Source: JBBSBL01 sp963735885 (GTDB lineage Bacteria > Actinomycetota > Thermoleophilia > Solirubrobacterales > Solirubrobacteraceae). From it: a stretch of DNA of 64,000 nt. The DNA lies in NCBI GenBank assembly GCA_963735885.1, contig CAVTMP010000007.1:1-64000 (forward strand). Direction: 5' to 3'. Positions 50,481 through 62,562 of this stretch are shown here, in pieces; position 1 is the stretch's first letter, and the number at the start of each line of letters is the position of its first letter. A program made the position numbers and the translations under genes. Below the pieces are notes generated by a model. The model had not been told where the DNA came from and did not search any database. It saw nothing but the letters and a program-made list of their open reading frames with translations.

Positions 50481-53400
50481 ATGATCACTGTTCGGCGCGG
50501 TCGACCTTCATCGCACATCCTAGTGAGCGTTGCCACACTGGCAGTGTTCATCGTCATCCACTGCAGTTGCCGTGATGCATTTTCCAGCGCAAGAGACGGC
50601 TCAGGAACCAGCCGCTGACGGCCCCACGTCGAAACCGGGCAACTGGGACGATTTTCGCGTACGCACAGTGCGCGGTTTGCAGATCGGCCACGGTCAGTAT
50701 CGGTTCAATCGTGAGACGCCGGGCAAGAAGCTCACGGACGAACAAAGTGAGCTGATTGACGAAATGGGCAAGGTCGGTTCCCAAGTGACGCTGCTGGCGA
50801 AGCAAGCCGACTATCCACGGGCGATTGATGCGCTGGAAACAACGATCGCCATCATGTTCGAGGTTTTTGGCGCTGACTATGAAACTGCACACGGGCTGCT
50901 GCCGACATTGGCGCGATACTATGAATCGCAAGGTGATATTCCTAGCGCCGTGATCCTGGTGCAGCACCTTGTCGACACTGGACTGGACAAGTATTCGCCC
51001 CAGGACGGCCCGGAGATCCGCGCAGCCCGATCCGCGACTTGCCAAGGTCATGCAGTTCAGTCCCCAGGAGCGACAGCTCTACGAACGCTACCTGGCCATG
51101 ATGCGACAGACGCGAGTTGATCACAATGCTGGAAGGTATCGTGAGGCAGCGTCCGGCGACGAACAGGTTACAGACTGGGCGCGTCAATTGTTTGGTGAAA
51201 AGTCGAGCGATTATGCGTTGGCGCTGAACAATTTGGCGGCCGTATACCAGGATCTTAAGAAGCTTGAGGAGAGCCTGCCGATTCAGCTCGATGCGCTTGA
51301 TCGGTTGCGTGAGCATTACGGCCAGCGGCATCCATATGTGATTACGGCGGTCAGCAATGTTGCAGGGATCTACAAAGTGAAGGGCAATCTCCCTCTCGCC
51401 GCCAAGTGGAAAGAAGAAGCAGTCGCGCTGGCACGGGATCCGGAGACCGGCAAAGACAAGATCGACCTGATTTGTGCCTTGTCGCTGATCTACAACTCGA
51501 TGGGCCGACTCGAGGATGCCAAAGAGTTGCTTCGCCACGCGAACTCCCAGTTGGCCAGCGACCAAAAGAGCGGATTAGATTATGTGGACGATCAGGTGTC
51601 CGTGTATGGCGCTATCGCTTCGTTGCAGACTGCCCAAGGTGACTACGTCCGTGCGATTGCCGCCAATCGATTCTGCCTACAGGCGATTGAGCGGGCCTAC
51701 GGCCCCGAGACTACGCTCGCTGCGGTAGCCATATCCAACCTTGGAGTCGCATGGCTCGCCGTCGGAGACGTAGATCGCGCACGCGATCTCCTTGCGAAGG
51801 CGCCTGGAGATCGACCGGAAACTGGTCGGCGTCGAACACCCTTCGTATGCGGGCGCTGAACTGAACTTGGCGGCGTTGATGCAACAGAAAGGGGACTTCG
51901 ACCAGGCGGAGCCGTTGTTCCTGCACGCCCTGGAGGTCTACCGGAAGGCATTGGGGGATGACCATCTGCAAGTGGCGACATGTTATCACAATCTGGGCAA
52001 GCTCAACATTCAGCGCAACAACACGGACAAGGCCGAAGCGTACTTGCAGCGTGCGGCGGAGATTGCCAGTGCCGCTGGTGAATCGGGACGAGACGAGTTG
52101 GGCAGTATTCGGTACCATCAGGCGTTGTTGTGCAAGCAACTCGGCAAACTCGACGAAGCCGAAGCACTTGCGCGTGAAGCCTATGCCCAGTACGTGAAGT
52201 CGCACGGGGAACAACATCCGGAAATCAATACGATCCGCCTGACAACCGCTCGCATCCTGGCAGCTCAAGGCGACCGGCAGGCGGCATTGGCGCTGTCCCA
52301 GCAATCACTTGCGCAGATGGAGGCGTTCATCGCCGAGACGCTGCTGGGGCTCAGTGAGCGTCAGCGACTGCAACTGATCGGCATGCATCGCCGCTTGCTG
52401 GACTACTATCTGTGTCTGACGTCGACGCCGTCCCGGGGCAGTCCCACGGTGGGCGATGTCTACGCACAGTCGCTGAAATGGAAGGGCGTGGTTGCCGAGC
52501 AGGTGCAAGCCGACCGTTTGATCAGCAAGTCCGCGGAGCTGGCCGACGATGGGCAGAAACTGCGCCAACTGCGGTCACAGTATGCCAGCCTGGCCTTTGC
52601 CGTGCCACCGGCCAATGAGCGCGACGCGTGGAGCGAGCAGCTGCAGCAATTGCGCACGGCGAAGGAGGATCTGGAAGCTGACTTGTCACAGCGGAGCGCA
52701 ACCTTCCGCGAAGCGCAACAGGATGTGGCCGTGGAACAATTGGTGGCCGCACTGCCGGCGGACACAGCGTTCCTTGATTTCTTCCAATACCAAGACAATG
52801 ACAAACACCCCCAGCTGGCCGCTTTCGTGGTGCGCCGCGATCAACCGGTGGTACGTGTGGAACTCGGCGCTGCCGAACCCATCGCGCGGAACATCGAGAC
52901 GTGGCGCGCTGCGCTGCAGGAAAATGACACCGCCCGACTCGGCACCGCTGCAACCGAGCTATGCGGCCAGATCATACGCCCATTGCAGTCTTCTCTGCCG
53001 AAGTCCGGCACGTTGATGGTTTCGCCCGATGGCGCCCTGCATCGGATCCCGTTCGCGGCGTTGCCCGATGCGGACGGGGAGCGATATCTGATCGAATCGT
53101 ATGCGATCGGATACACGCTTTCGGCGCGCCAATTACTCAGCACCGTCGCTCAAGAGCAAACGGCGCCGTCGGCCGGTGACGCACATCCCGGTCTGGCCGC
53201 GGTGGGAGATGTTGCCTATGGCTCGGCCAACGCACCGGCCGATGCACCGGCCGACGATCCGCAGGCATGGACTCCGCAGTTGGCAGCAGTCCGCAGCGGA
53301 TTCGCGCCGCTGCCAGGCACAGCCGTCGAAGTAGAATCGATTGCGAAGGTGTTTCACACGACGCACCCTGACGCGGACGTCGTCGTGGTGCGCGGCAAGG

Positions 53401-54088
53401 ACGCTGACGAGGCGCGTGTGAAAACTGAGTTGGCTCGCCAGCCGCAGTACATTCATCTCGCCACCCACGGCTTCTTTGCTCCGCCGACTGTAATCTCGGC
53501 GATGCGTGCAACCCGTGGTACTCCCGAACTGGAAGACGCAGAGAGCAACGTACGTGGGCTCAGCCCATGGCTGCTGTCGGGACTCGTGTTCTCCCCGACG
53601 CCCGCCAACGACGGCACGCAAGCAGACGGCATCCTGACGGCTGAAGAGGTCAACGGTCTTGACTTGCACGGAACGCGGCTCGTGGTCCTGTCGGCCTGCG
53701 ATACTGGACTGGGAGACGTGGCTGGTGGCGAAGGGGTGCTCGGTTTGCAGCGGGCGTTTCGCGTGGCCGGGCGCGTCGTGTGCTGACCAGCCTGTGGAAA
53801 GTAGACGATGCGGCGACAGCCACTCTGATGGATCAGTTCTACACCAACATCTGGCAGCATGGCATGTCGGAAATCGAGGCCTTACGGCAGGCACAGCTGG
53901 CACTGTTGCGAGACCCATCCGTGTTGGCAGCCGGACGTCGGCAACTGACCGAGCAACTCCAGGCTCGCGGATTGGTGTTGGAGGATCAACCGAGCGCCGC
54001 ACCCGACGTGCTGCACGAGCGCACGCACCCGCGCCTCTGGGCCGCCTTCGTCTTGAATGGCAGCCTGCTTGACGATCGTCCACGATGA
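50481..54088 (+). CDS. exported TPR-CHAT caspase-like protease (multiply frameshifted)
   Basis: It starts MITVRRGRPSSHILVSVATL, a membrane/lipoprotein signal (FIVIHCSC), after a GGGAGGA site. Then come about ten tetratricopeptide-like helical repeats (DYALALNNLAAVYQDLKKL, HPYVITAVSNVAGIYKVKG, LQVATCYHNLGKLNIQRNN). The C-terminal CHAT domain has the catalytic His in YIHLATHGFF (codon at 53,466) and the catalytic Cys in VVLSACDTGLG (codon at 53,697), then LTSLWKVDDAATATLMDQFY. Shifts lie near 50,570, 51,030, 51,800 and 53,770. The restored length is about 1,200 residues. It converges with a Ser/Thr kinase 24 bases away, a combination common in planctomycetes. Confidence 0.85.
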
Positions 54089-54112
54089 CGCGTCCCCCCG
54101 CTCCGGCCTCAC

Positions 54113-55717
54113 TTAACGTTGGTTCGCCTCGGCGGTTTCTCCGACGTGAAAGGGAATCACGGCTTCCGTGACTTGCAGGGAACCCGCTTCGTCGTCCGGT
54201 CGCTGTTCGAGCACAAAGCCGCGCAATTGACGCTGCCATGCCGGGTACTGCTCATTGCGAAAAATCACGTAGTCCCCGAACTGCTGACCTTCGGTGTGCG
54301 TGAACGGTTTGGTGGCCGCCAGGACGTGCAGGTATTCGAAACCCGTGGATGGTCTGGCTCGCAACTGCTGGGCCACCGCTCCCGGTTCGGTCGAACGACC
54401 TGGCACAAGTCGCATCTCGCCGGCCAGCCATTTACGATCCTGTTGAGCCACGTTGGGATAGACCTGCAGAACCGTATCGGGCTGGACCGACCAGACGCGC
54501 ACGTAACAGTCACGCCCAGGCGTGATGCGCAGCGCGATGACGTCACCGTCCTCAAGCCGCAACCATCCCGATGAATCGGGTCGAACGCCCACGAACTCCA
54601 CGGTCAATGGAAAATCCCTGCGCAGGGGCCGGCCGTCGGGGTGCTCTGTCCGCTCAAGCACCGGCGCGATTTCCGCACGGTGACCGCCTGCTGTTCCGGA
54701 TATCCGGTCGCGCCACGGGGCCCACATGCTGAACACGATCAGCGCGGCCAACAGCAACGTGGCGCAGCTGAAGGCGACTCGGCCGCCACGCCTGACCGTC
54801 GACCCCAGAAACTGATCCAGTTCATGTGCCAACTGGCGAGCCGATTCGGGGCGGCGCGGATCGACGGCCAAGCACCGATCACACAGGTCAGCCAACGGCG
54901 CGGGGACAGCACGGTTTCGTTTACGCACCGGCACAACTTCTCCCGCCCGGGCCAGCGCCATGAGCGCGGACGCATCCTTGGCCTCGTAAGGCGCATGACC
55001 ACACAGCAGGAAGTACAAGATGCCGCCGATCGCGAACAGATCGCTACGGAAGTCGATGTGTTCATATTCTTCTCGAGCCTGCTCCGGCGCCATGTAGGCC
55101 AGCGTTCCAGACAACGATTCCAAACTGCGGCTGGCCAGCGGGGCGGCCAGTCCGAAGTCGATGATATGCGGTTGGCCACCATCGTCGATCTGAATGTTTG
55201 CCGGCTTCAGGTCACGATGCAGCAGACCACAGGCATGAATGGTACACAGCCCCTCGACACACTGCCGAATCAGCTGGACCGATTCCCGCATCGACCGAGC
55301 ACGTTGCCGGTGCTCGTCATGCAGCGATCTTCCGGCAATGTACTCAATGATCAGGTAGGGACGCCCTTCCAGACGCTCGGCCCCAAAACACCTCGCGACA
55401 AACGGGCTGTCGATGCGAGCCAGAGCACGGCCTTCCTGCAAGACGCGTTCGATGTCCTCCGCGGTGTCCGTGCAATGGTAGTGCTTCAGCACTACATGCC
55501 GGCCGAGATCAGGATCCCAAGCCAAGAACACAGTCGCCTGCCCGCCGCGGCCAAGAGTGCGGCGAATTTCGAACTTTCCGATTGTGGCAGGGTACTCCTG
55601 CCGCGGCCTGTCCTTCGTCTCGCCCACCGCTTCCGTATCGGAGACATGGTCCGCGGTCTGATCGGCACTGGTGCAGTGCTTTTCCACACGCGGGTCCGGT
55701 CTGTCGGAGGATGGCAT
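54113..55717 (-). CDS. membrane Ser/Thr protein kinase with exported C-terminal domain
   Basis: An intact protein of 534 residues. Kinase domain about 48-305: glycine loop LGRGGQATVFLAW, Lys78 in VVLKHYH, catalytic HRDLKPANIQ with Asp169, DFG with Asp187, and APE-like MAPEQ. One helix at about 313-335. The outside domain, with ALRITPGRDCYVRVW and LQVYPNVAQQDRKWLAG, resembles DUF4384, which often pairs with TPR/CHAT proteins. No PASTA repeats. Convergent with the TPR-CHAT gene. Confidence 0.93.
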   Translation of the reverse strand: MPSSDRPDPRVEKHCTSADQTADHVSDTEAVGETKDRPRQEYPATIGKFEIRRTLGRGGQATVFLAWDPDLGRHVVLKHYHCTDTAEDIERVLQEGRALARIDSPFVARCFGAERLEGRPYLIIEYIAGRSLHDEHRQRARSMRESVQLIRQCVEGLCTIHACGLLHRDLKPANIQIDDGGQPHIIDFGLAAPLASRSLESLSGTLAYMAPEQAREEYEHIDFRSDLFAIGGILYFLLCGHAPYEAKDASALMALARAGEVVPVRKRNRAVPAPLADLCDRCLAVDPRRPESARQLAHELDQFLGSTVRRGGRVAFSCATLLLAALIVFSMWAPWRDRISGTAGGHRAEIAPVLERTEHPDGRPLRRDFPLTVEFVGVRPDSSGWLRLEDGDVIALRITPGRDCYVRVWSVQPDTVLQVYPNVAQQDRKWLAGEMRLVPGRSTEPGAVAQQLRARPSTGFEYLHVLAATKPFTHTEGQQFGDYVIFRNEQYPAWQRQLRGFVLEQRPDDEAGSLQVTEAVIPFHVGETAEANQR

Positions 55718-55821
55718 GTCGATCTCACCTACAGCGTGAATCAGTCCTGGTTCGCCGGAGCCACAAATGGCTCAGCATTAACCCGACCACACTGGAGTCT
55801 ACCGCGTCGCCAGTCCGAACG

Positions 55822-56085
55822 CTACAACGCAAAGTCCTCGAAGAATGTGTCGGCTGGGGTGGTCGTCCCGCACTTGAGCGGTTGATTCGCCTGCGCGTTC
55901 TTGACCGTTTCGGCCTGGCCTGACTCCACGCCAATCTCCAGCGCGCCATGCTGGATCCGCCAAGTGTCGGGGTTTTCCCGGAGCCACGTCCGGCCGTCAC
56001 CGAGTTTCTTTCCGTGACCAGCATGTCTCGCTCTTGCAGGACGCTGGCGAACGGGTCGACAATCAGGGTGGTGACAGAAAACAAA
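55822..56085 (-). pseudogene. fragment resembling DUF1349 (concanavalin-like) protein
   Basis: The minus strand reads KLGDGRTWLRENPDTWRIQH then GALEIGVESGQAETVKNA, the typical N-terminal strand pair of DUF1349 domains, and ends at a stop after FFEDFAL. Upstream another frame (FSVTTLIVDPFASVLQE) may belong to it. The rest of the domain is missing, so it is a short remnant or a heavily shifted gene. Sugar-binding or glycosidase-accessory roles are usual for the family. Confidence 0.4.
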
Positions 56086-56281
56086 CTGGGATGTTCGCCC
56101 GGCGCACGACGGCACCGCAGCAGTCAACACAGGGTGGCCGGGCCACAACGTTGAGCGAACCGACAACGTCGATTACACAATGACGTGGCGCGGTGACGAG
56201 ATCATCGGCATTTCGCCCAACAGCGATTTCTATCCATTCTATCCCGACATGAAAGGAACCATCACACGTGTCACGGAATAA
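56073..56281 (+). CDS. C-terminal fragment of an unidentified protein upstream of the amidase
   Basis: About 68 residues in one frame: TNWDVRPAHDGTAAVNTGWP, DYTMTWRGDEIIGISPNSDF, YPFYPDMKGTITRVTE, ending at TAA 56,279. It overlaps the amidase GTG by 14 bases, a coupling arrangement, which supports its reality. I do not recognise the family, and its 5' part is lost or out of frame. Confidence 0.45.
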
Positions 56282-57925
56282 TCGTGTTGCGCTGAACCCC
56301 AATCTTCCTGATCGACGATCGTTCCTTACAGCTGGGGTAGCGGGTGGCGTATTGGCCATGTCCGCCGGCGCACGCCAGGCGTGACCAGGAAGCATCAGCG
56401 CCGGCCGCCGGCGCGCAGCCGTTTGAGCTCAGTGAGCTTACGATCACCGAACTGCAGGAAGGCCTGGAAGCGGGCAAGTTCACCGCAAGGTCACTCGTGG
56501 AAAAGTACCTCGCCAGAATTGCAGCCATCGACCGCAGCGGGCCCATGTTGGCAAGTGTGATTGAGGTGAACCCTGATGCTTTGGCATTGGCCGATCAATT
56601 GGACACGGAGCGCCGATCGCATGGTGCGCGTGGGCCGCTGCATGGCATCCCGGTACTGATTAAGGACAACATTGATACCGCGGATAAGATGTCGACCACC
56701 GCAGGTTCGCTCGCCTTGGTTGGCTCTCAGCCGCCTGAAGACGCGTTTCTCGTGAAACAGCTGCGTAAGGCGGGCGCGGTGGTCATGGGCAAGACCAACT
56801 TGAGTGAATGGGCCAACATTCGCTGCACGTATTCAACCAGTGGGTGGAGTGGTCGAGGTGGGTTGACGCGCAATCCGTACGCGCTCGATCGCAATCCCTG
56901 CGGCTCAAGCTCCGGATCGGGAGTTGCTGTGTCGGCCAGCTTGTGTGGGGTAGCAGTCGGTACCGAAACGGATGGTTCCATCGTGTGCCCTGCTTCGGCA
57001 TGTGGCATTGTGGGGCTCAAACCTACGGTGGGACTGGTCAGTCGCACCGGTGTCATTCCGATATCGCATTCGCAAGACACGCCTGGGCCGATGGCCCGCA
57101 GCGTGCGTGATGCAGCCATACTGCTGAGCGTTCTGGTAGCCGTTGATCCGCAGGACGCGCTTACTGCTGACAGTGCGGATCATGCAGCTGCCGACTACAC
57201 TCAGTGTCTCGATGCCGCCGGGCTCTCTGACGCCAAGATCGGCGTAGCCCGCAACTTCTTTGACTTTCATGACGCCGTCGAAGCGCTCATGCACGCGGCA
57301 CTTGACGCACTGAAGCAGGCGGGCGCAACGCTGGTCGATACGAAGGAGTTGTCTGTCGTCGATGAGTCCCACTCCGCGGAGACAACAGTGCTTCAGTACG
57401 AACTGAAGGCCGACATGGCTTCTTATCTTGCGCCCCTCGGGCCCAGTGCGCCCGTCAAGACCTTGCGGGACATCATCGAATTCAATGACCGCCATGCGCA
57501 GCAGGAGATGCCGTACTTCGGACAGGATTACTTCCTCAAGGCAGTGGAGAAAGGGCCGCTGACCGATTATGCGTACGTGGAAGCGTTGGCCAAGTGTCGC
57601 CGTCTGACGCACCGAAGGGATCGACGCCATCATGGACAAACATGATCTGCACGCGCTGGTCGCGCCCACGCTCGGCCCAGCGTGTCTGACGGACTTGATC
57701 AACGGCGATCGCTGGCTGGGCGGCAGCACGAATGCCGCCGCCGTGTCGGGCTATCCGAGCATCACGGTGCCCGCCGGATACGTGTGCGGACTGCCCGTGG
57801 GATTGACGTTTTTTGGACGCGCCTGGAGCGAACCCACCTTGCTGAAACTCGCCTACGCTTTCGAGCAAGCCACGAAGTTCCGCAAGCCACCCCAGTTCCG
57901 TCAGACTGTCGATCTCTCCGTCTAA
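56268..57925 (+). CDS. Tat-exported amidase-signature enzyme (frameshifted)
   Basis: A GTG start gives VALNPNLPDRRSFLTAGVAG, a twin-arginine signal, then an indel near 56,380 leads into the amidase frame. The Ser-cisSer-Lys triad is in place: Lys in IPVLIKDNIDTAD, cis-Ser and Ser in CGSSSGSGVAVSA and GTETDGSIVCPAS. LKPTVGLVSRTGVIPIS is family-typical. Another indel near 57,615 leads to the C-terminus ITVPAGYVCGLPVGLTFFG. About 550 residues. It hydrolyses an amide bond of unknown substrate, probably in the periplasm. Confidence 0.88.
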
Positions 57926-60435
57926 TGCCGGACAACCTGGTACAACAGCACCACGGCAGAGGGTCGTTGCGGGGCGGTGATCAACAGTCCCTCCTGCATC
58001 AACTGGCGGCCGCCAAGTTGTTGCGTGCTGGCCGCTGTCCATGTCGGTGAGCGTGTACTGCGCGTCGGGTTCCAGGCCACACAGCGGAAATCGCGCTGAC
58101 TCATACGGGCTTTCACTGCGTCGAAACGCTTGGATCATCCCCTCGCCGCGTTCCGGCCGATCGAATTGCCAGGCCATCCACACCGTGTTGTCCAGGCTGT
58201 ACGGAGTCAACGGATAGTAGTCGCCCAGCATGTAGTCGCACACGCGTCGCCACTGGCCGACCATGCGATGGTACTCGGTCCAGTCGAGCCCCTCGCGCTG
58301 CGGACTGTCCCGGCCGATGCCCAGCCAGGGACACCAATGGCTGCGCACGACGTAGTCGCTCGTGTCCATCACGCCCGTGCCGAAGTAGGGAATCCACTGG
58401 GCCATTCCGTAGGTGTGGCCCTGTGTGCCGACCGGCTCGAACCGATAGTCGCTGCGCAGCAGCGGCACGGCCCGGCGCAGCGTTTCCAGATCGTTGCGCC
58501 GTCCGCCGCTGGCGCACGTGTCGATGGGCATGTCCGGATGCCGGCGGCGCAGTTCGTCCCAGTAGGCCAGATAGCCTTCGACGTGGCGGATCTCGGTGAT
58601 GCCCTGCCGGTCGGGCGCATCGTGGGCGCGCCAGTAGTCGAGCGGATCCATGTTGAAGTCCTGGCGATACAGGTCGATCCCCTGCTCGGTCAACAGTCGG
58701 TCGACGTGCTCCGTCAGCCACTTGCGGGCTTCGGGATTGCCGAGATTCAACAGGCCGCCTCTGCGTGCCGCCCAGCACCCACTCGGGATGTTTCTCCGCC
58801 AGCCACGTGCCGGCATGGACGCGTTCCGGTTCGAACCAGACGACGAATTTCATGCCTTTGGCGTGCACGTAATCCGCCACTTCCTTGAGCCCGTTGGGAT
58901 ATCGGCCTCGGGTCGGGCTCCCAGGTGCCGACCCGCGGCCAGCCGTCCGGCTCGCACGGATACCAGCCGGCGTCGATCCACCAGTAGTCGAGCTTCACGC
59001 CCGCCCGGACGTAGGCGTCGATGTACTTCATCTCCTCGGCCGCGTTGCTCCGCATGCCGGGATAGAAGTCGCTCGTGCACATCATGAGCCCTGTCGGCAT
59101 GGGCTTGCCGCCGGGCCGGGGCAGGTTGTGGGCGAGCATCCAGCGGCGCCAGATGTTCTGCGACCGGACGACGTCGCCCTTCCAGAACTGCACCACGACC
59201 AGCGGCGTGCGGACCTCTTCGCCCGGCTGCAGCTTGAAGTGGGTCAGTTCCTGGCCGCCGCGCACGCGCAGCCCTGTCCCGTCGTCGCGGCCGAACTCGG
59301 CGGCCCACTGGCCCGGCCAGCCGAGCACCACGATGACGCCTCGTCCCGGCCAGGCAACGTTGAAGTACGGCATGTCGCTGTTGGTCGAGCGGCCGCCAGA
59401 GGTCGCAATCCGCTGCGTCGCCCCCGGCCCCAGCGGCGTGGCGTGCGGTTGGTAGTCGTTCGGCGTGCAGGGACTCCCCGTGTTGTGGTGCAGCGTGAAC
59501 TCGCCGTCCTTGCCGCGGCGAAACCACGTGTCGACGGCCTGAATGTCCGTCAGCAACGGCGTGTCGGCGTTGCCCGTGTTGCGAAAGTACAGGGTCCATT
59601 CGACGGTGGGAAAGTCGTGATACTCGATCGCCACGGCGCGGACGACCAGTCCGGTCTTCGGGTCAGTGTAGGTGAGCGTGTGCTCCGTGCGCTGAGTCGT
59701 CGAGTTGGCGACGGTCGCGTTGTGCTCCCACTCGCCGAGCAGCCCGGCTGGAAGGTCTGGCCGTCGTACACAAACGAGAACGGAGGCTCGACCGTTGCGA
59801 CCAAGGTCCGGCTCGACGAAGGGAAGATCGCCCAAGCCGGACGACCGTGCCGTCGTTCAGCACGACCTGGGCTTCGGCCCAGTCCGCCTGATCGCAGGCA
59901 ATTCCGTCGCCCGCGTCGCCGACTTCCAGCGTGAACTCGGTGGCGCCGCCGAGGTCTACACTGACCGGCACTCCGGCCATACCCTCGCGCATCACCTCGG
60001 AACGGAACGCCGGCTTGCCTCCGACACTGACCGAGAACACGACGCTGCCCCGGCCGCCGATTGTCTGCGGGTTCGAGTCGACGCCGACGATCGGCGGTGA
60101 ACGTCTTGCCCGGCCTCGGCAAGCGGACCACCACGTGGCTCACCGCATGGCAATACAGCCCGCGGTCGTAAGCGGTCTTGCGCGATGGTCAGCGGCCGAC
60201 CTTCACCGCGCGTGTTCTTGAGCACGGAATCGTTATTGGCCAGGACGATCAGCCCGGGTCCACGTGCTGCGGCCGGAACGGTCCCCTCGAACTTCGCCGC
60301 GATCCAGCTGCGGGCGGCCGCTTGTTCTTCCGGTGTGACGTCGACGGCCCACGCCTTTTGGACGGGCAACACCGAAATTATTACCGCGGCAAGCCAGACG
60401 CCCCATTTGCCATTTCTCTGCTGAAACACTTCCAC
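57922..60435 (-). CDS. NPCBM-GH36 alpha-galactosidase-like enzyme (multiply frameshifted)
   Basis: A GTG start and signal peptide (WGVWLAAVIISVLPVQKAWA). An NPCBM carbohydrate-binding module follows (VFSVSVGGKPAFRSEVM, ATEFTLEVGDAGDGIACDQ, DWAEAQVVL). The GH36 part reads RAVAIEYHDFPTVEWTLYF, KLDYWWIDAGWYP, FVVWFEPERVHAGTWLAEK, the nucleophile in DLYRQDFNMDP and the acid/base in DTCASGGRRNDLE. Shifts lie near 60,160, 60,080, 59,820, 58,890, 58,800 and 58,030. About 835 residues restored. Its stop overlaps the amidase stop. Confidence 0.87.
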
Positions 60436-60493
60436 ACCTCTGATGTCTAAGGTTTCCAGTGGTCTTCATTCGTGCAATTCGTGTTATTCGTGG

Positions 60494-62283
60494 TTACGGT
60501 TTCTTCAGTGACCAGGTGATCGTATTGTCACCGCGTTTGAGAGTTGCGAGTGGACCGGGAAGGGGGCGTAGCCAGTTCTCGCCGTTCAGGTCCATGTCAA
60601 CCGTGATCGGATGGCCGTGCCGGTCCTCGATCGACTGTCCGACGGTCGGAAAGACACCAACCAGTTTGGCATCGACGCGAGGCCCTTGGACACGCAGCGG
60701 CGCGTCATTCACCGAGAAGGCAATGGTGGCTCCCAGACGCGTGATCTTTGATGGCAAGTCCCGTCACAGCAGCGTCGACCACGCTGTTCTTGTCGCCAAA
60801 GGAGCTGGGCTCCGCCCCTTCCAGAAAGACGTTGTAGTCGGACACATAGCCCGGCGCTGTCTTCACCGGCCCGAGCCCTCGTCGCACAAAGATATTGTTA
60901 AACCACTTGTCGTCCTGAGCCGTGCCCGTCTTGCGTCCGGCGTATTTCGTTGTGTGCGGCTCGTAATACTCGGATTGGCGTTCGACATCCGGCATGTACT
61001 CGTACCCGCAATCGACAAACAGGTTGTGCGCAAAGACCGTCGCCTCCGAGTTGCTGCGGACCTCCTGTCCGATCAAGACGTTGTTGTCGACGAGGATGGG
61101 GCCGTGGTTCATCTCCAGAAAAACCGTGGCGGCTTCCGTGTTGTAGATGACATTGCGCGTGATCCGGATGCCCTGGTTGCCAAAGTCAATCCAGATTCCA
61201 AAAGCGCCCTGCTCCTGGCGAAACACGCCGCGGATCAGATTGCCGCTGATGACGGTATCCACGCTGTTGTGGAACTTGATCGCCGCGGTTTCCCAACCGC
61301 CGAACTCCCGGCGGTAGTTGGTGTCTTCGATCAGATTGCCCGCGATGAGCGAGCGCGTGGCTCCCTTTTGACCGGCAATGCCGGCTTGTCCGCAGCGCCG
61401 GATGACATTGTTGCGGACAATGTGGTCGCCGAACGCGTCGATGTCGCGGTAATCCACGCCCGGCGCATGTCCCAAGATGATGCCGACGCAGCGGGCGTTG
61501 GTGATGGTGCAGTTCTCGATGATCCAGTGCTTTCCCATCCGTGTGCCGACGGCGCCCGTTTGCAGTTCCAACACGGGCGGCGCCCAGTTCGCGGCTGCGT
61601 GCGCAAAATGAAGCCCATCGATGGTGATGTACTTCAGGCCCGTGATTTCCGGCATGAACAGGCTCTCGCGAACGTTGATCTCGGTCAATTCCGCGTTGGG
61701 ATCGGCCTGGCCAAAGTTGGCACGGATGATCGTGACGGCTGCGTTCACTTGACAACACCAGCTTTGGCCGGCTGCCTGGACCTCTTCGGCCGTCTGTTTC
61801 TCATAGAATGCCTCGCCATTCAGATAGACATCTCCGCGATGATGCCACTGGCCGTAATTCAGCCAGCCGCCGGAGACGTTGAGCGCGTAGGGATTGTAGT
61901 CGCCGAAGTATGCGTTGGGCAGTTCCACCTTCCAGACGCCGTCTTCTTCCCGGGTCCACGAAGCGATTCGTTCAGAGCCCTTGATCGTGGCCTCTTCGCC
62001 CGGAGCCGCGCGATAGGTGATTCGATTGTTTTCATCGGCGCCGCCTCGAACGGGCTTGACCCATTCGCGATACGTTCCCGCGTGGACTGTGATGACGTCC
62101 CCAGGTTGGGCAACTTCCGACGCCTTGGCGATCGTGAGATAGGGCCTCTCCTGGCTGCCGTCACCTGAATCGTCTCCCAGTCTTCGCGACGTGAATCTCA
62201 CGAGCGGACGCGCACAACGCGCCCGAAAACAACAGTATCGCCACGCATGCCAATCGGGAGGTAGTTGGCGTGGTGAGTCTCAT
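60494..62283 (-). CDS. exported right-handed beta-helix protein (frameshifted)
   Basis: MRLTTPTTSRLACVAILLFS is a signal peptide, followed by REIHVAKTG and, after an indel near 62,180, DDSGDGSQERPYLTIAKA and GDVITVHAGTYREW, the entry to a DUF1565/pectate-lyase-like helix. Repeating coils include HWIIENCTITNARCVGIILG, DHIVRNNVIRRCGQAGIAG, SLIAGNLIEDTNY, TVISGNLIRGVFRQ and GIRITRNVIYNTEAATVFL. The final sandwich domain (IAFSVNDAPLRVQGP) lies in another frame after 60,740. About 595 residues. It is 58 bases upstream of the GH36 gene and probably acts on the same glycan. Confidence 0.83.
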
Positions 62284-62562
62284 GTGCGTGTCTCCGGTTT
62301 CGAGGTTAGCCCTGAACGATCAGCGTTGTATGATACACTAAGATTTAAGATCTAAGATTACATGATTTTAGATTTAGGAAGTTCAGAAGAGAACTCTACT
62401 GACCAGGTCTTCACTTCGCAAATCTGAAATCATGTAATCTTAAATCTCAAATCCTCCAGCCTGGACCTGCGATTGCTGCCCCATGCCGCGACTGGATAGA
62501 ATGGCGCCTGCCGTCTGGAACGATTGACAATCTGTCCCCTAGCCACCACCGAAGCGGGAGTG
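62284..62562. other. divergent intergenic region with inverted repeat
   Basis: About 280 bases between the leftward beta-helix gene and the rightward UroD-like gene. It contains the AT-rich inverted repeat listed separately. Promoters were not recognised. Confidence 0.5.
62340..62455. repeat. AT-rich imperfect inverted repeat (36-bp arms, 44-bp spacer)
   Basis: The left arm 62,340-62,375 (AAGATTTAAGATCTAAGATT...) and the reverse complement of the right arm 62,420-62,455 match at 32 of 36 positions, sharing the core AAGATTACATGATTT. It is strikingly AT-rich amid GC-rich sequence. It could be a REP/MITE-like element or a large hairpin. Confidence 0.85.
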
